From contig CAZVLM010000002.1 in assembly GCA_964628065.1 (NCBI GenBank), positions 4,065-68,064 of the forward strand: a stretch of DNA of 64,000 nucleotides, in the 5' to 3' direction. Position 1 is the first letter of the stretch. Every line of letters begins with the position of its first letter. The notes below the pieces were generated by a model that did no database searches, was not told where the DNA came from, and was given only the letters and a program-made list of their open reading frames with translations. The translations under genes were made by a program, and so were the position numbers. Of the stretch, positions 55,945 through 63,374 are shown one piece after another. Source of the stretch: CAIXMG01 sp964628065. GTDB lineage: Bacteria > Patescibacteriota > Minisyncoccia > Phycocordibacterales > UBA1006.

Positions 55945-56786
55945 TAAGAATTTTTTGGTATATAGAAATCCTTCTTAAACTTAGTTCGCCATTTTTCGGC
56001 TTCCTTTTTCGATCGCGTGAATGTCATGCGAACTTTATCGTTTCGGTTGCATAGCGTCGAAAGTTCTTTAAGATTGTGCGCATCGACGGTTTTGTATTTC
56101 TTAAAAAAAGTATCTAAGTCATTGCCAAATTTTTTGCTTGTTTTTACTTTGAAAATGAAGTCGCCAAGCACGTTGATGTATTCAGTATTTCCAAGACCAT
56201 AATGAGTGCCAGTATTTATTTGTAAGTAGACTCCGGACCAGTCCTTTTTGAATGCTTTGTCGAGCGGTGTATTTCCGCCTAAGGCAAAGAATACAAGTTT
56301 TCTATCTTCTTTAATACGGCTCAAGAAAAATGTTTCTGCTGTGTTTCTTGTATGGATAAGCCATTCGTGCGGATGGAAGACAAGAATCGGGTCCCGTGGA
56401 TCATGTTGCTCGAAAATCATGTCGTATGTATGTGCCCAGTAGATCCCCATAAGGTTTGGGTTTTTGAATGAGTAAGTAATCTTGTCGCCTTCCTTAAATG
56501 AGAGAATGCTGTCACTATCCATGACGGCAGGGGATTCGATGTGCTTCTTACCGAATCTGTAGATACGCTGCAACCAGTGACGGTTTATTTCATAAATCTT
56601 TCCGTGCTTACTTAATACTTCTTCTTTTAATAGAGACCGAAGAATTCGATAGAACGTCTCCTTAGAAATAGAAGCATCTTTTTTCTTAAGCTTTAAAAGG
56701 AGGGAAGGGCCTTCGGCGGCTTCCTTATGTAGGGTTTCTAATATGAGTTCCTCAAGGGATTTTTTAGTTTGGCTGGATAGGAGCAT
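55944..56786 (-). CDS. winged-helix regulator-like protein divergent from the CDPS gene
   Basis: A 280-residue protein. A helix-turn-helix/winged-helix N-terminus (about 1-75) has EELILETLHKEAAEGPSLLLKLKKKDASISKETFYRILRSLLKEEVLSKHGKIYEI, where the wing follows the recognition helix. A large C-terminal domain (about 95-280) of unknown family contains LVFHPHEWLIHTRNTAETFFL and VFFALGGNTPLDKAF and is a candidate ligand sensor. The ATG at 56786 is preferred; an in-frame GTG at 56810 would lie inside the palindrome that overlaps its promoter. It probably regulates itself and the divergent CDPS gene (inference). Confidence 0.6.
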   Translation of the reverse strand: MLLSSQTKKSLEELILETLHKEAAEGPSLLLKLKKKDASISKETFYRILRSLLKEEVLSKHGKIYEINRHWLQRIYRFGKKHIESPAVMDSDSILSFKEGDKITYSFKNPNLMGIYWAHTYDMIFEQHDPRDPILVFHPHEWLIHTRNTAETFFLSRIKEDRKLVFFALGGNTPLDKAFKKDWSGVYLQINTGTHYGLGNTEYINVLGDFIFKVKTSKKFGNDLDTFFKKYKTVDAHNLKELSTLCNRNDKVRMTFTRSKKEAEKWRTKFKKDFYIPKNS

Positions 56787-56791
56787 AAATA

Positions 56792-56812
56792 AAGTGTCAT
56801 ATTCTGACACTT
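56792..56812. promoter_or_regulatory. perfect palindromic operator candidate
   Basis: AAGTGTCA (56792-56799), 5 nt, TGACACTT (56805-56812). It sits 6 nt upstream of the regulator ATG, over the expected -10 position, and 37 nt before the CDPS ATG. A TGTCA half-site recurs at 56843-56847. Confidence 0.65.
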
Positions 56813-56848
56813 ACAAGCGATATTACTTATAAAAGTAACCAATGTCAA

Positions 56849-57541
56849 ATGATTCGATTATGCTCTGTGGGAATTACTTCACTTAAAAATATTCTTATGA
56901 AAATAATAGAAGCGTCAGATATCGGCAAGAAAGTTTTGGAAGAGAAGGGTATTCTTATTCTTGGCTTAAGCATTAACAACAGGTATTTCAGCGAAGAGAA
57001 TATCGAAAAGCTAATGAACTGGGCTGCGCCTGCTTCATCGACTTGCATTATGATTCCAGACGAACCTGCCGTATGTACCATGATGGCTCTTGGCAAAAGT
57101 AGGGAAGATGCAGAAAGAGTTGCAAGGCTCAAGTCGAATGCTCTCGAAAATAAATGCAAAAAAATTCAGGAACGCCTAAATCTTTCAAGTGTCACCATAC
57201 TGCGCTGGAAAGATATTAAGACGAATATATCTTATCAGCATGCCTCTTCCCATATTCAAAAGGTATACAATGTTGATGCGTCATTTGCTGCGGCGATTGA
57301 TGAAACGACAAGAGAGGTGCTTAAAAATGCGAATTCAGCAGAGCCAAGCGAGCAGCAGATTTCCATAGGAATTCAGTTCTTACTTCAGGAACTCGCATTC
57401 ATTACTTATGCTGATTGCTTCTTTAGCGGACGAGACGTAGCTTACGTATATCACCGCACAATGAAAATCTTAAAAGATATTGTAGACGGCAAATATACTT
57501 TCCGAGCCGGGCGCCAGATTGGTTTCATAACAGCAGAATAA
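56849..57541 (+). CDS. tRNA-dependent cyclodipeptide synthase (CDPS), NYH-type
   Basis: A 230-residue enzyme of the CDPS family (AlbC/YvmC/Rv2275), which makes 2,5-diketopiperazines from two aminoacyl-tRNAs. ILGLSINNRYFS contains the nucleophile S41 in G-x-S, with N44 three residues on. MIPDEPAVCTMMALGKSREDAERVARLKSNALE (66-100) is the typical middle. E181 in FLLQELAF matches the catalytic Glu. Y201-H202 (YVYHRT) lie 20-21 residues later, the spacing of AlbC Y202/H203, so with N44 this is the NYH subgroup. Deviations are F177 where AlbC has Y178, and no equivalent of AlbC H31 and P184. Product unknown. A methyltransferase follows, a common CDPS tailoring partner. Confidence 0.88.
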   Translation: MIRLCSVGITSLKNILMKIIEASDIGKKVLEEKGILILGLSINNRYFSEENIEKLMNWAAPASSTCIMIPDEPAVCTMMALGKSREDAERVARLKSNALENKCKKIQERLNLSSVTILRWKDIKTNISYQHASSHIQKVYNVDASFAAAIDETTREVLKNANSAEPSEQQISIGIQFLLQELAFITYADCFFSGRDVAYVYHRTMKILKDIVDGKYTFRAGRQIGFITAE

Positions 57542-57546
57542 GTTTT

Positions 57547-57570
57547 AAAGCCCCAGCAATGGGGCTTTTT
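57547..57570 (+). terminator. terminator of the CDPS gene
   Basis: AAAGCCCC (57547-57554) pairs with GGGGCTTT (57561-57568), then Ts. The methyltransferase therefore uses its own promoter. Confidence 0.75.
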
Positions 57571-57606
57571 AGACAAACCAATCTTTCTCTGCTATGCTCG
57601 GTTCAT

Positions 57607-58338
57607 ATGGATACAGGAACATCATTTGAGCGATTTGCAGAACAATACGATAGCGACATGGGCGATACGGGAAGCTATAATCACAAGTACACCATTGATC
57701 CGCCACTATTTGAGATTATTGGAAATCCAGAAGGATTAACCATTTACGATATTGCATGCGGAAATGGCTACATTGCCCGAAAACTTAAAAAAGAAGGGGC
57801 AAAAGAAATTTATGCGACCGATATTTCAGAAAGTCTCGTAAGGCTTGCCACAGAAAAATATGACGAATCAGGAATCAAGTATTCCGTACAACAAGGCGAA
57901 GATTTTTCAGGAATTCCAGAAAACCATTTCGATCTCGTCATTATTCACATGGCTATTTGGTATATTGCAGACGTGGATGCTTTTTTAAAAAACGTTCGCA
58001 AGGTATTAAAGCCAGGTGGGAGATTCATCTTTTCAATAGATCATCCGATGAAGTGGTCACTTTATCGAGCTATTGGCGCAGTCCTTCAAGATGAAACTAA
58101 TAAGGAAGAAGAAAAATATTTAGAAGCTCGCAAGGTAAGAACGTTTAATAATTGGCTCCAAATCCAAGAAGACCTGACAGTATACTTCAGGCCAATGAGT
58201 TATTATATGAACCTCTGCGGAGCAAACAATCTTCTTATAAAAACCGTAAAAGAGCCCTACTCAAAAATCTTAAGAAAGGGGACTGAATATGAAAGCGGGA
58301 TTCCTATGAAAATGATTGTAGAAACAATAAAAGCCTAA
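57607..58338 (+). CDS. class I SAM-dependent methyltransferase next to CDPS
   Basis: A 243-residue methyltransferase. Motif I is TIYDIACGNGYIARKL (about 45-60), the ribose acid is in YATDIS, motif IV FDLVIIHMAIWY (about 108-119) and post-motif LKPGGRFIFSIDHPM (about 134-148). The IDHPMKW phrase resembles small-molecule methyltransferases. Since CDPS products are often N- or O-methylated, a diketopiperazine substrate is plausible but not shown. The ATG at 57607 follows TATGCT by 8 nt. Confidence 0.82.
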   Translation: MDTGTSFERFAEQYDSDMGDTGSYNHKYTIDPPLFEIIGNPEGLTIYDIACGNGYIARKLKKEGAKEIYATDISESLVRLATEKYDESGIKYSVQQGEDFSGIPENHFDLVIIHMAIWYIADVDAFLKNVRKVLKPGGRFIFSIDHPMKWSLYRAIGAVLQDETNKEEEKYLEARKVRTFNNWLQIQEDLTVYFRPMSYYMNLCGANNLLIKTVKEPYSKILRKGTEYESGIPMKMIVETIKA

Positions 58339-58347
58339 GGCTTTTTT
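58329..58347 (+). terminator. terminator of the methyltransferase gene
   Basis: AAAAGCC pairs with GGCTTTT around TAA, then Ts. The stem overlaps the stop codon. Confidence 0.6.
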
Positions 58348-58365
58348 GTTTGCTATACTTACCTT

Positions 58366-59532
58366 ATGAAGTTATTCTCCTCAATAATAATCACCATAAT
58401 AGGAATACTGGCAATGGCTGGTACTGCTTTTGCAGAAGCGGGTACACTTATTCAAAAATACCAATCAGGTACGCCGATAAAGGTTTTGATTATTCCAGGC
58501 CATGACAACGAATTTTCTGGAACGGAGTTTAGGGGTATGCGAGAAGCTGATTTGAACCTGAGGCTGGCAGGAGAGATTTCTGAAAAGCTTAATAAAAATC
58601 CTCAGTTACAGGTAGTGGTATCGCGAGACGTGAAAACAGGAAACTATATTCCGGAACTTCTTTCGTATTTTGATACTCAAAAAGACGCGGTTGCAAGTTT
58701 TACAGGAGAACGTAAGTCGCTCTATAAAAAAATGAAAGAAGATGCTGCTGCGCAGGCAGCTGCAACTCCTTCAAATGGTTCAGGTTCGGTCGTAGTAACG
58801 CCAAAGAAAGAAGTGCCCCATGCTCCCGCAAATGCGCAAGTTGCGTATCGATTATATGCCGTAAACAAATGGGCAGGAGAGCATGATTTCGATCTCATTA
58901 TAAGTGTTCACTTTAACGATCACTATCCTCGCAAGGAAAACAAAGTGGGCGAATATGTTGGTTACTCTATCTATGCTCCAGGCGACATTCTTCCTAATGC
59001 GCATCCTTCACGTGAAGTTGCCGTGTCAATCGGAAGTCGACTCAGTGATATTATTCCTGCAAGTAACCTATTTCTAGAATCAGATTTGGCTGATAAGTCG
59101 GGCGTTATTCCTGATACCAGTCTGATTGCGCTTGGTTCAAGCGCAACACTTACTGTTCCAAGTATCCTTATTGAGTACTCATATATTTATGAGCCGCAAC
59201 TGCGATTGGAGGTTTCAAAGACGACACTAGAGGCAATGGCGCAGGCGACCTACTTGGGACTTGAAGAGTATTTATCAGGAAAGAAAAGCGAATCAAAAAC
59301 ATTTACTCATGCGTGGACCAAAAATCTTTCGCCCGGAAAAACAAGAAACAGGGAAGTGTTAGCCATTCAGATAGCACTTAACTTCTTAAAAATAAAAAGT
59401 TGCGCATTGGACGGCATTTATGGAGACTGCACAAAAGCAGGATTGAGAATATTTCAAAAAAGTCATGGCCTGGACGCTGACGGACTATTCGGAAAGAAGA
59501 CAAGAATCAAGTTAAACGAGGCACTGAAATAA
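58366..59532 (+). CDS. secreted N-acetylmuramoyl-L-alanine amidase with peptidoglycan-binding domain
   Basis: A 388-residue protein. Signal peptide about 1-24 (ending AFAEA). The Amidase_3 domain has zinc ligands in IIPGHDNEF (H) and MREADLNLRLA (E). A third is in LIISVHFNDH (H), and ILIEYSYIYEP supplies a late Glu. A ~40-residue Ala/Ser/Pro segment interrupts the domain. PG_binding_1 (about 325-388) ends DGLFGKKTRIKLNEALK. It cleaves peptide stems from glycan strands during division or remodelling. TATACT is 6 nt before the ATG. Confidence 0.88.
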   Translation: MKLFSSIIITIIGILAMAGTAFAEAGTLIQKYQSGTPIKVLIIPGHDNEFSGTEFRGMREADLNLRLAGEISEKLNKNPQLQVVVSRDVKTGNYIPELLSYFDTQKDAVASFTGERKSLYKKMKEDAAAQAAATPSNGSGSVVVTPKKEVPHAPANAQVAYRLYAVNKWAGEHDFDLIISVHFNDHYPRKENKVGEYVGYSIYAPGDILPNAHPSREVAVSIGSRLSDIIPASNLFLESDLADKSGVIPDTSLIALGSSATLTVPSILIEYSYIYEPQLRLEVSKTTLEAMAQATYLGLEEYLSGKKSESKTFTHAWTKNLSPGKTRNREVLAIQIALNFLKIKSCALDGIYGDCTKAGLRIFQKSHGLDADGLFGKKTRIKLNEALK

Positions 59533-59539
59533 TCCATAC

Positions 59540-59566
59540 AAAAAACCAGCAAGCACTGGTTTTTTA
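59540..59566. terminator. bidirectional terminator
   Basis: AAAAAACCAG (59540-59549) pairs with CTGGTTTTTT (59556-59565). Confidence 0.75.
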
Positions 59567-59572
59567 GGTTCA

Positions 59573-59758
59573 TTACTTGATCACATCGGCTGCCTTCTTC
59601 CCAAGCACTGCGCCTGAAATAACGGCAATGATGAAGAATACAAGGAAAACAACAAATAGGACTTTTGCGATCGTTGCTGCAACTCCTGCGATTCCTCCGA
59701 ATCCGAGAATAGCGGCTACGATTGCAATGATAAGAAAGATAACACTCCATTTCAACAT
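59573..59758 (-). CDS. DUF1328 (UPF0391) small membrane protein
   Basis: A 61-residue protein with two helices: MLKWSVIFLIIAIVAAILGFGG...IAGVAATIAKVLFVVFLVFFIIAVISG. This is the full-length DUF1328 pattern. Function unknown; homologues are often stress-induced. The ATG at 59758 is used because the family starts exactly at MLKW. Confidence 0.85.
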   Translation of the reverse strand: MLKWSVIFLIIAIVAAILGFGGIAGVAATIAKVLFVVFLVFFIIAVISGAVLGKKAADVIK

Positions 59759-59849
59759 ATAATTATGCCTCAATGATGTCTCGAGGCGGATTAACTGATA
59801 ACTTTCGAACCATATCCAGTGTACGCCTTTGAAAAGGATGGTCAAGGTC

Positions 59850-61697
59850 TCAATAATAAGCTTTCAAGAATCTAAGAGCGCTATCGCGTTCAGAAAGTGC
59901 TTTTTCTGTGGATTCTTCAAGAGGGTCAAGCAGTTTCGAAAGGAACGTAATATCCGTTAAAATGGTAATAGACATAAGACTGCTTCGTGCGAGTTCTATA
60001 TGATTGAAAACATCACTCGCAACCTGGTCAATAATTTCATACCAGAATAGTTTTTGAAGGGCATCCTTTTCGGTTGTAAGATTAAGTTCATATTCGTGAT
60101 TATCCTTCTGCAAGTATTGTGCAATAAGGGGAGTGCTGACTGAATTTAAAAATCCATTCTGTAAGTCATGAAACCAATCATGCGCATCGTCATTTAACTG
60201 TCGCGCAATAAGGTAATGCCGGAAAAACGATTCAAGCGCCGAAATCTCTTTTATCTTGTCCGGATGATGAGAAGCAAGAATAAGGAGAAGGGGAGCAATG
60301 GCGAGTCCTAATGATTTTTCTGCCAACACAGAATGGTCTACATAATCTGGTAATATCGCAGGAAGATGAATAACTGAGTTTACTACAGAGCATTTGCAAT
60401 GAGTGTACTCCCAGTGATTGGCAGTGTCGATAGTGTTCAAGGTTGTGATAATGACAGGGTCTGATGAAATACTTAAAAAGATGCTTAACATTTCACGGGC
60501 GCAGATATTTGCAGCAGGGAGGTCTTTTATTTTACCGTCATCCAGTACGTCGTCATAGAAGGTATACCCAATCCAACCAAGCGCGTTTGCAAAACAAAGT
60601 TTTTCTATCATTGTGCCATCTAAGCTCTGATAGTCAGGAATAATGTGTTGGTAAAACGTCCTAGGAAGATTTGCGAGAGCGGATAATTTTTTGAACGAAT
60701 TAAACTCTTGGAGAATAGGTTCTGAGATAGTCGGTGGATAATCCTTAAGGAAATTATTAATCATGAGCTCTGTGTTTTCATTATGAGACAGAGGAGGTAT
60801 TGGCTGGTGACATGCTTTATCATAAAGAGAAAGTGCTTCAATGATGGCAGTACAAGTAAATGCCTCGCATCCACTCCAATGAATGGCGTCTTTTGTAACT
60901 TTTTCTATAAATACAGGACAGTTCTTGATTTCTGTATTTAATATAACCTCATCAACAAGTCTCTTGATTGTGCTTAGCTCACCATAAAGGTTTATATGAG
61001 CAGATATGAAGAGGGCTTTTTCTAATGGATTTGCAGGTGTTTCCTTATCAAGAAGGATAAGCAAATCTTTTTGCAATGCGCCACGATACCACTTTGAGAG
61101 GAAATAGATAATAACAATAGGGGATTTGTAATAATCAGATCGTAAATCAACCTGCTTAATTTTGTCTTCAATAAAAGTGGTTAAGTTTGGTAGATCAATA
61201 CCCATAACGGATAGAAAGTGCATAATGTTGCTGTTTACAACAATGTCTACATCTTTCCATGATTGCCTCATCTCGCACGGTACATCCCAGGTAAAATAGG
61301 GGCCACCTTCGGCGGTTTCGTTGCGGATTAGGGTGTTAACGATGCTTACCATGGCCTCCTCGTCTATAATACTCGGGTCATAGAGATAAAGAGCAGCTAG
61401 TGCGATGCAAGTGTCGTCGAGATCGTCAGGGAGGTCAGAATGGATTTCGTTTGGTAACCTTGCGCGGTAGTTCCACGTCCAGGATAAACTTTTTTGGTTA
61501 ATAAGGTGGCCCGCGAGTGCGTCTTTCTCATGCTTGAGATCTTCAATGTTAAGTGAAGAAATAATTTGTAGTATGAGTGAGGGGTAGAAATTTGTGGGAG
61601 TGTTTGTGTAAGGTGTACTTGAAATGGTTCCATGAGAAAGAAAGTCCTTTAGTAAAAGAATGTGATTTGAAAGCGACGTATGAAGTTGTGTACTCAT
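59850..61697 (-). CDS. two-domain terpene synthase/prenyltransferase-like protein
   Basis: A 615-residue all-helical protein. The N-terminal half (about 40-290) looks like an alpha/alpha-barrel of the terpene cyclase beta type. It has SDLPDDLDDTCIALAALYLYDP (87-108), where D92-L93-D94-D95 fits the class II DxDD motif, and repeat-like ETAEGGPYFTWD and SGCEAFTCTAI segments. The C-terminal half (about 330-600) resembles class I trans-isoprenyl synthases. FYDDVLDD (D382-D386) fits DDxxD and LNDDAHDWFHD (502-511) the second metal site. Hydrophobic flanks are conserved in style. It starts 5 nt after the histidine kinase stop codon, in one unit with it. Product and activity unknown. Confidence 0.65.
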   Translation of the reverse strand: MSTQLHTSLSNHILLLKDFLSHGTISSTPYTNTPTNFYPSLILQIISSLNIEDLKHEKDALAGHLINQKSLSWTWNYRARLPNEIHSDLPDDLDDTCIALAALYLYDPSIIDEEAMVSIVNTLIRNETAEGGPYFTWDVPCEMRQSWKDVDIVVNSNIMHFLSVMGIDLPNLTTFIEDKIKQVDLRSDYYKSPIVIIYFLSKWYRGALQKDLLILLDKETPANPLEKALFISAHINLYGELSTIKRLVDEVILNTEIKNCPVFIEKVTKDAIHWSGCEAFTCTAIIEALSLYDKACHQPIPPLSHNENTELMINNFLKDYPPTISEPILQEFNSFKKLSALANLPRTFYQHIIPDYQSLDGTMIEKLCFANALGWIGYTFYDDVLDDGKIKDLPAANICAREMLSIFLSISSDPVIITTLNTIDTANHWEYTHCKCSVVNSVIHLPAILPDYVDHSVLAEKSLGLAIAPLLLILASHHPDKIKEISALESFFRHYLIARQLNDDAHDWFHDLQNGFLNSVSTPLIAQYLQKDNHEYELNLTTEKDALQKLFWYEIIDQVASDVFNHIELARSSLMSITILTDITFLSKLLDPLEESTEKALSERDSALRFLKAYY

Positions 61698-61702
61698 TAT
61701 GA

Positions 61703-63133
61703 TTACAGTTCGCTAGGAAATACTGCAGAAAATGTGGTTCCGCCGTCGGGGTTTGTTGTTACAGAAATAGAGCCGTTGAAATCTCGTTCAAGGATATTTT
61801 TGGTAGTCGAAAGGCCGAGACCAAGTCCTTTTGTTTGGGGTTTTGTCGTAAAGAATTGTTCGAAAATTCTATTTTTAATTTCATCAGGAATTCCGCAACC
61901 GTGATCGGTTACTTTTAAGACGGCGTTTTTGTCCCGTTTGGAAAGGGTAATGGTTACGGCCTTGTTGTCTTTAGTTATGCCATCGTATGAATCTATAGCG
62001 TTAGAAATAAGGTTTATTGCAATTTGATGAAACTTAAGCGGGTTTCCAAAAAGGAAGAGTTCCTTAGGAAGGTTGAGCTTTAAGCTGACATTATTGATAC
62101 GAGCCTTGTGTTTAAGCATATCCACCGCCTCGGAAAGTTCTTGATTCGTTGAGAATGTTTCCATAACCAAGGTAGGCTTTATCTGCTTCCGAATGGTTCC
62201 CAAAAAATCTCCCATACGACGACTTGCATGTACGGCTTTTTCTACGGAATCTTTGAGTTCTGGAATTTCTGTTTTTGATTCAAGTTGGTCTACGTTTGCA
62301 ATGACGGCATTTAATGGATTCATCAAGTCATGAAATATTCCCGATGATAGTTTTCCAAGTTCTGCGAATCGGTACAACTGAGATACTTGCTCACTTTGAG
62401 CAGCTTTTAATGCTTGGGTACGCTCCTCGACTTTTACCTCGAGCATATTTCGCTCTTCAATAAGCGCCAACTCGGATTTTCGTGCCCTTACCAATGATCG
62501 CTCCATTTCCCGGTTTGATAGCCATGAGATTCCTGATACGAGGAGGAAGATGAAACTCATCTCGAGGGTGTCTTGCAGTCTTATTGGTTCACTTCTCCAA
62601 TAAAGATGAACAGGAATAATGTTATGTATCTGAAGGTAAGTAAGTAAAACAATACTCATCCCAATAACCAGGGTCATAACAAATCCGAATCTTGTACTTA
62701 TTAATATACTAGAAATAACAATTACAATAATCGATCCTAGAATAATCATTGGTAACACAAAGCTCCACGATGCTACTCCGTACATTGTGAGAACAAAATA
62801 TATTGCAATAAGAATATATGAGGCCAAACGGATGCAACTTTTTCTGGAAAGAGTCAGAAGGAAAGTGAATATTCCAACAAACAATAACATCCCTAGGAAT
62901 GGAAACCCCACATAGGACTCGCCATATTTAATCTCAGAGATTAGTAAACTAATAGATAATATTCCCAACAAAATAATAGAACCAAGCAGGATTATGTTCA
63001 GAACAAACTCCCTTCGACGGATGTCTTCATTTTTTGATTTTGGCTTAATAAGTTTTTCATATATAAAATGAATACCTCTTTTTACTAGGGTATTTACAGA
63101 AAAAGATCGTCTTTTGGTTAAATTGGTATCCAT
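61703..63133 (-). CDS. membrane sensor histidine kinase
   Basis: A 476-residue kinase. About six membrane helices lie in the first ~210 residues with almost no extracellular loops, suggesting sensing in or near the membrane. A coiled coil (about 212-250) is followed by the H-box SSGIFHDLMNPLNAVIANVDQL (H about 270). The ATPase has an N-box with LISNAIDSYDG, G1 DHGCGIPDEI, F-box IFEQFFTTK and G2 GLGLGLSTTKNIL. The 'FHDLMNPLNA' box is of the HisKA type. It is preceded by the 35-aa frame and the response regulator. Confidence 0.93.
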   Translation of the reverse strand: MDTNLTKRRSFSVNTLVKRGIHFIYEKLIKPKSKNEDIRRREFVLNIILLGSIILLGILSISLLISEIKYGESYVGFPFLGMLLFVGIFTFLLTLSRKSCIRLASYILIAIYFVLTMYGVASWSFVLPMIILGSIIVIVISSILISTRFGFVMTLVIGMSIVLLTYLQIHNIIPVHLYWRSEPIRLQDTLEMSFIFLLVSGISWLSNREMERSLVRARKSELALIEERNMLEVKVEERTQALKAAQSEQVSQLYRFAELGKLSSGIFHDLMNPLNAVIANVDQLESKTEIPELKDSVEKAVHASRRMGDFLGTIRKQIKPTLVMETFSTNQELSEAVDMLKHKARINNVSLKLNLPKELFLFGNPLKFHQIAINLISNAIDSYDGITKDNKAVTITLSKRDKNAVLKVTDHGCGIPDEIKNRIFEQFFTTKPQTKGLGLGLSTTKNILERDFNGSISVTTNPDGGTTFSAVFPSEL

Positions 63134-63150
63134 TTTATTTATGTATCAAA

Positions 63151-63258
63151 TTATTGATCCCAAGGCAAGAATTCTGTCTTTTCAACTGAGGACCGCTCAA
63201 GAACTTCTTTAGTTCGATGAGAGTTCTTATTGAGAAGATTTTCTGCAAGTATTTTCAT
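63151..63258 (-). CDS. 35-aa peptide between response regulator and kinase
   Basis: An open frame from the ATG at 63258 to a TAA at 63151. The product starts MKILAENLLNKNSHRTKEVLER and ends EFLPWDQ. It ends 18 nt before the kinase ATG. It could be translated with the kinase, or be a chance frame. No family. Confidence 0.4.
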   Translation of the reverse strand: MKILAENLLNKNSHRTKEVLERSSVEKTEFLPWDQ

Positions 63259-63285
63259 AAGTGAACTTTGCTTAACTTAATAAGT

Positions 63286-63309
63286 GAAATTAATCGACTA
63301 ATTAATTTC
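63286..63309. promoter_or_regulatory. palindrome between response regulator and kinase
   Basis: GAAATTAAT (63286-63294), 6 nt, ATTAATTTC (63301-63309). This perfect 9-bp inverted repeat without a T-run is more like a binding site than a terminator. Confidence 0.5.
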
Positions 63310-63374
63310 ATGTACCAAGTTTAGCTACTGCGTACTCAAGAAACATACAAGAAAAAATAAGACAAAAATAAATT

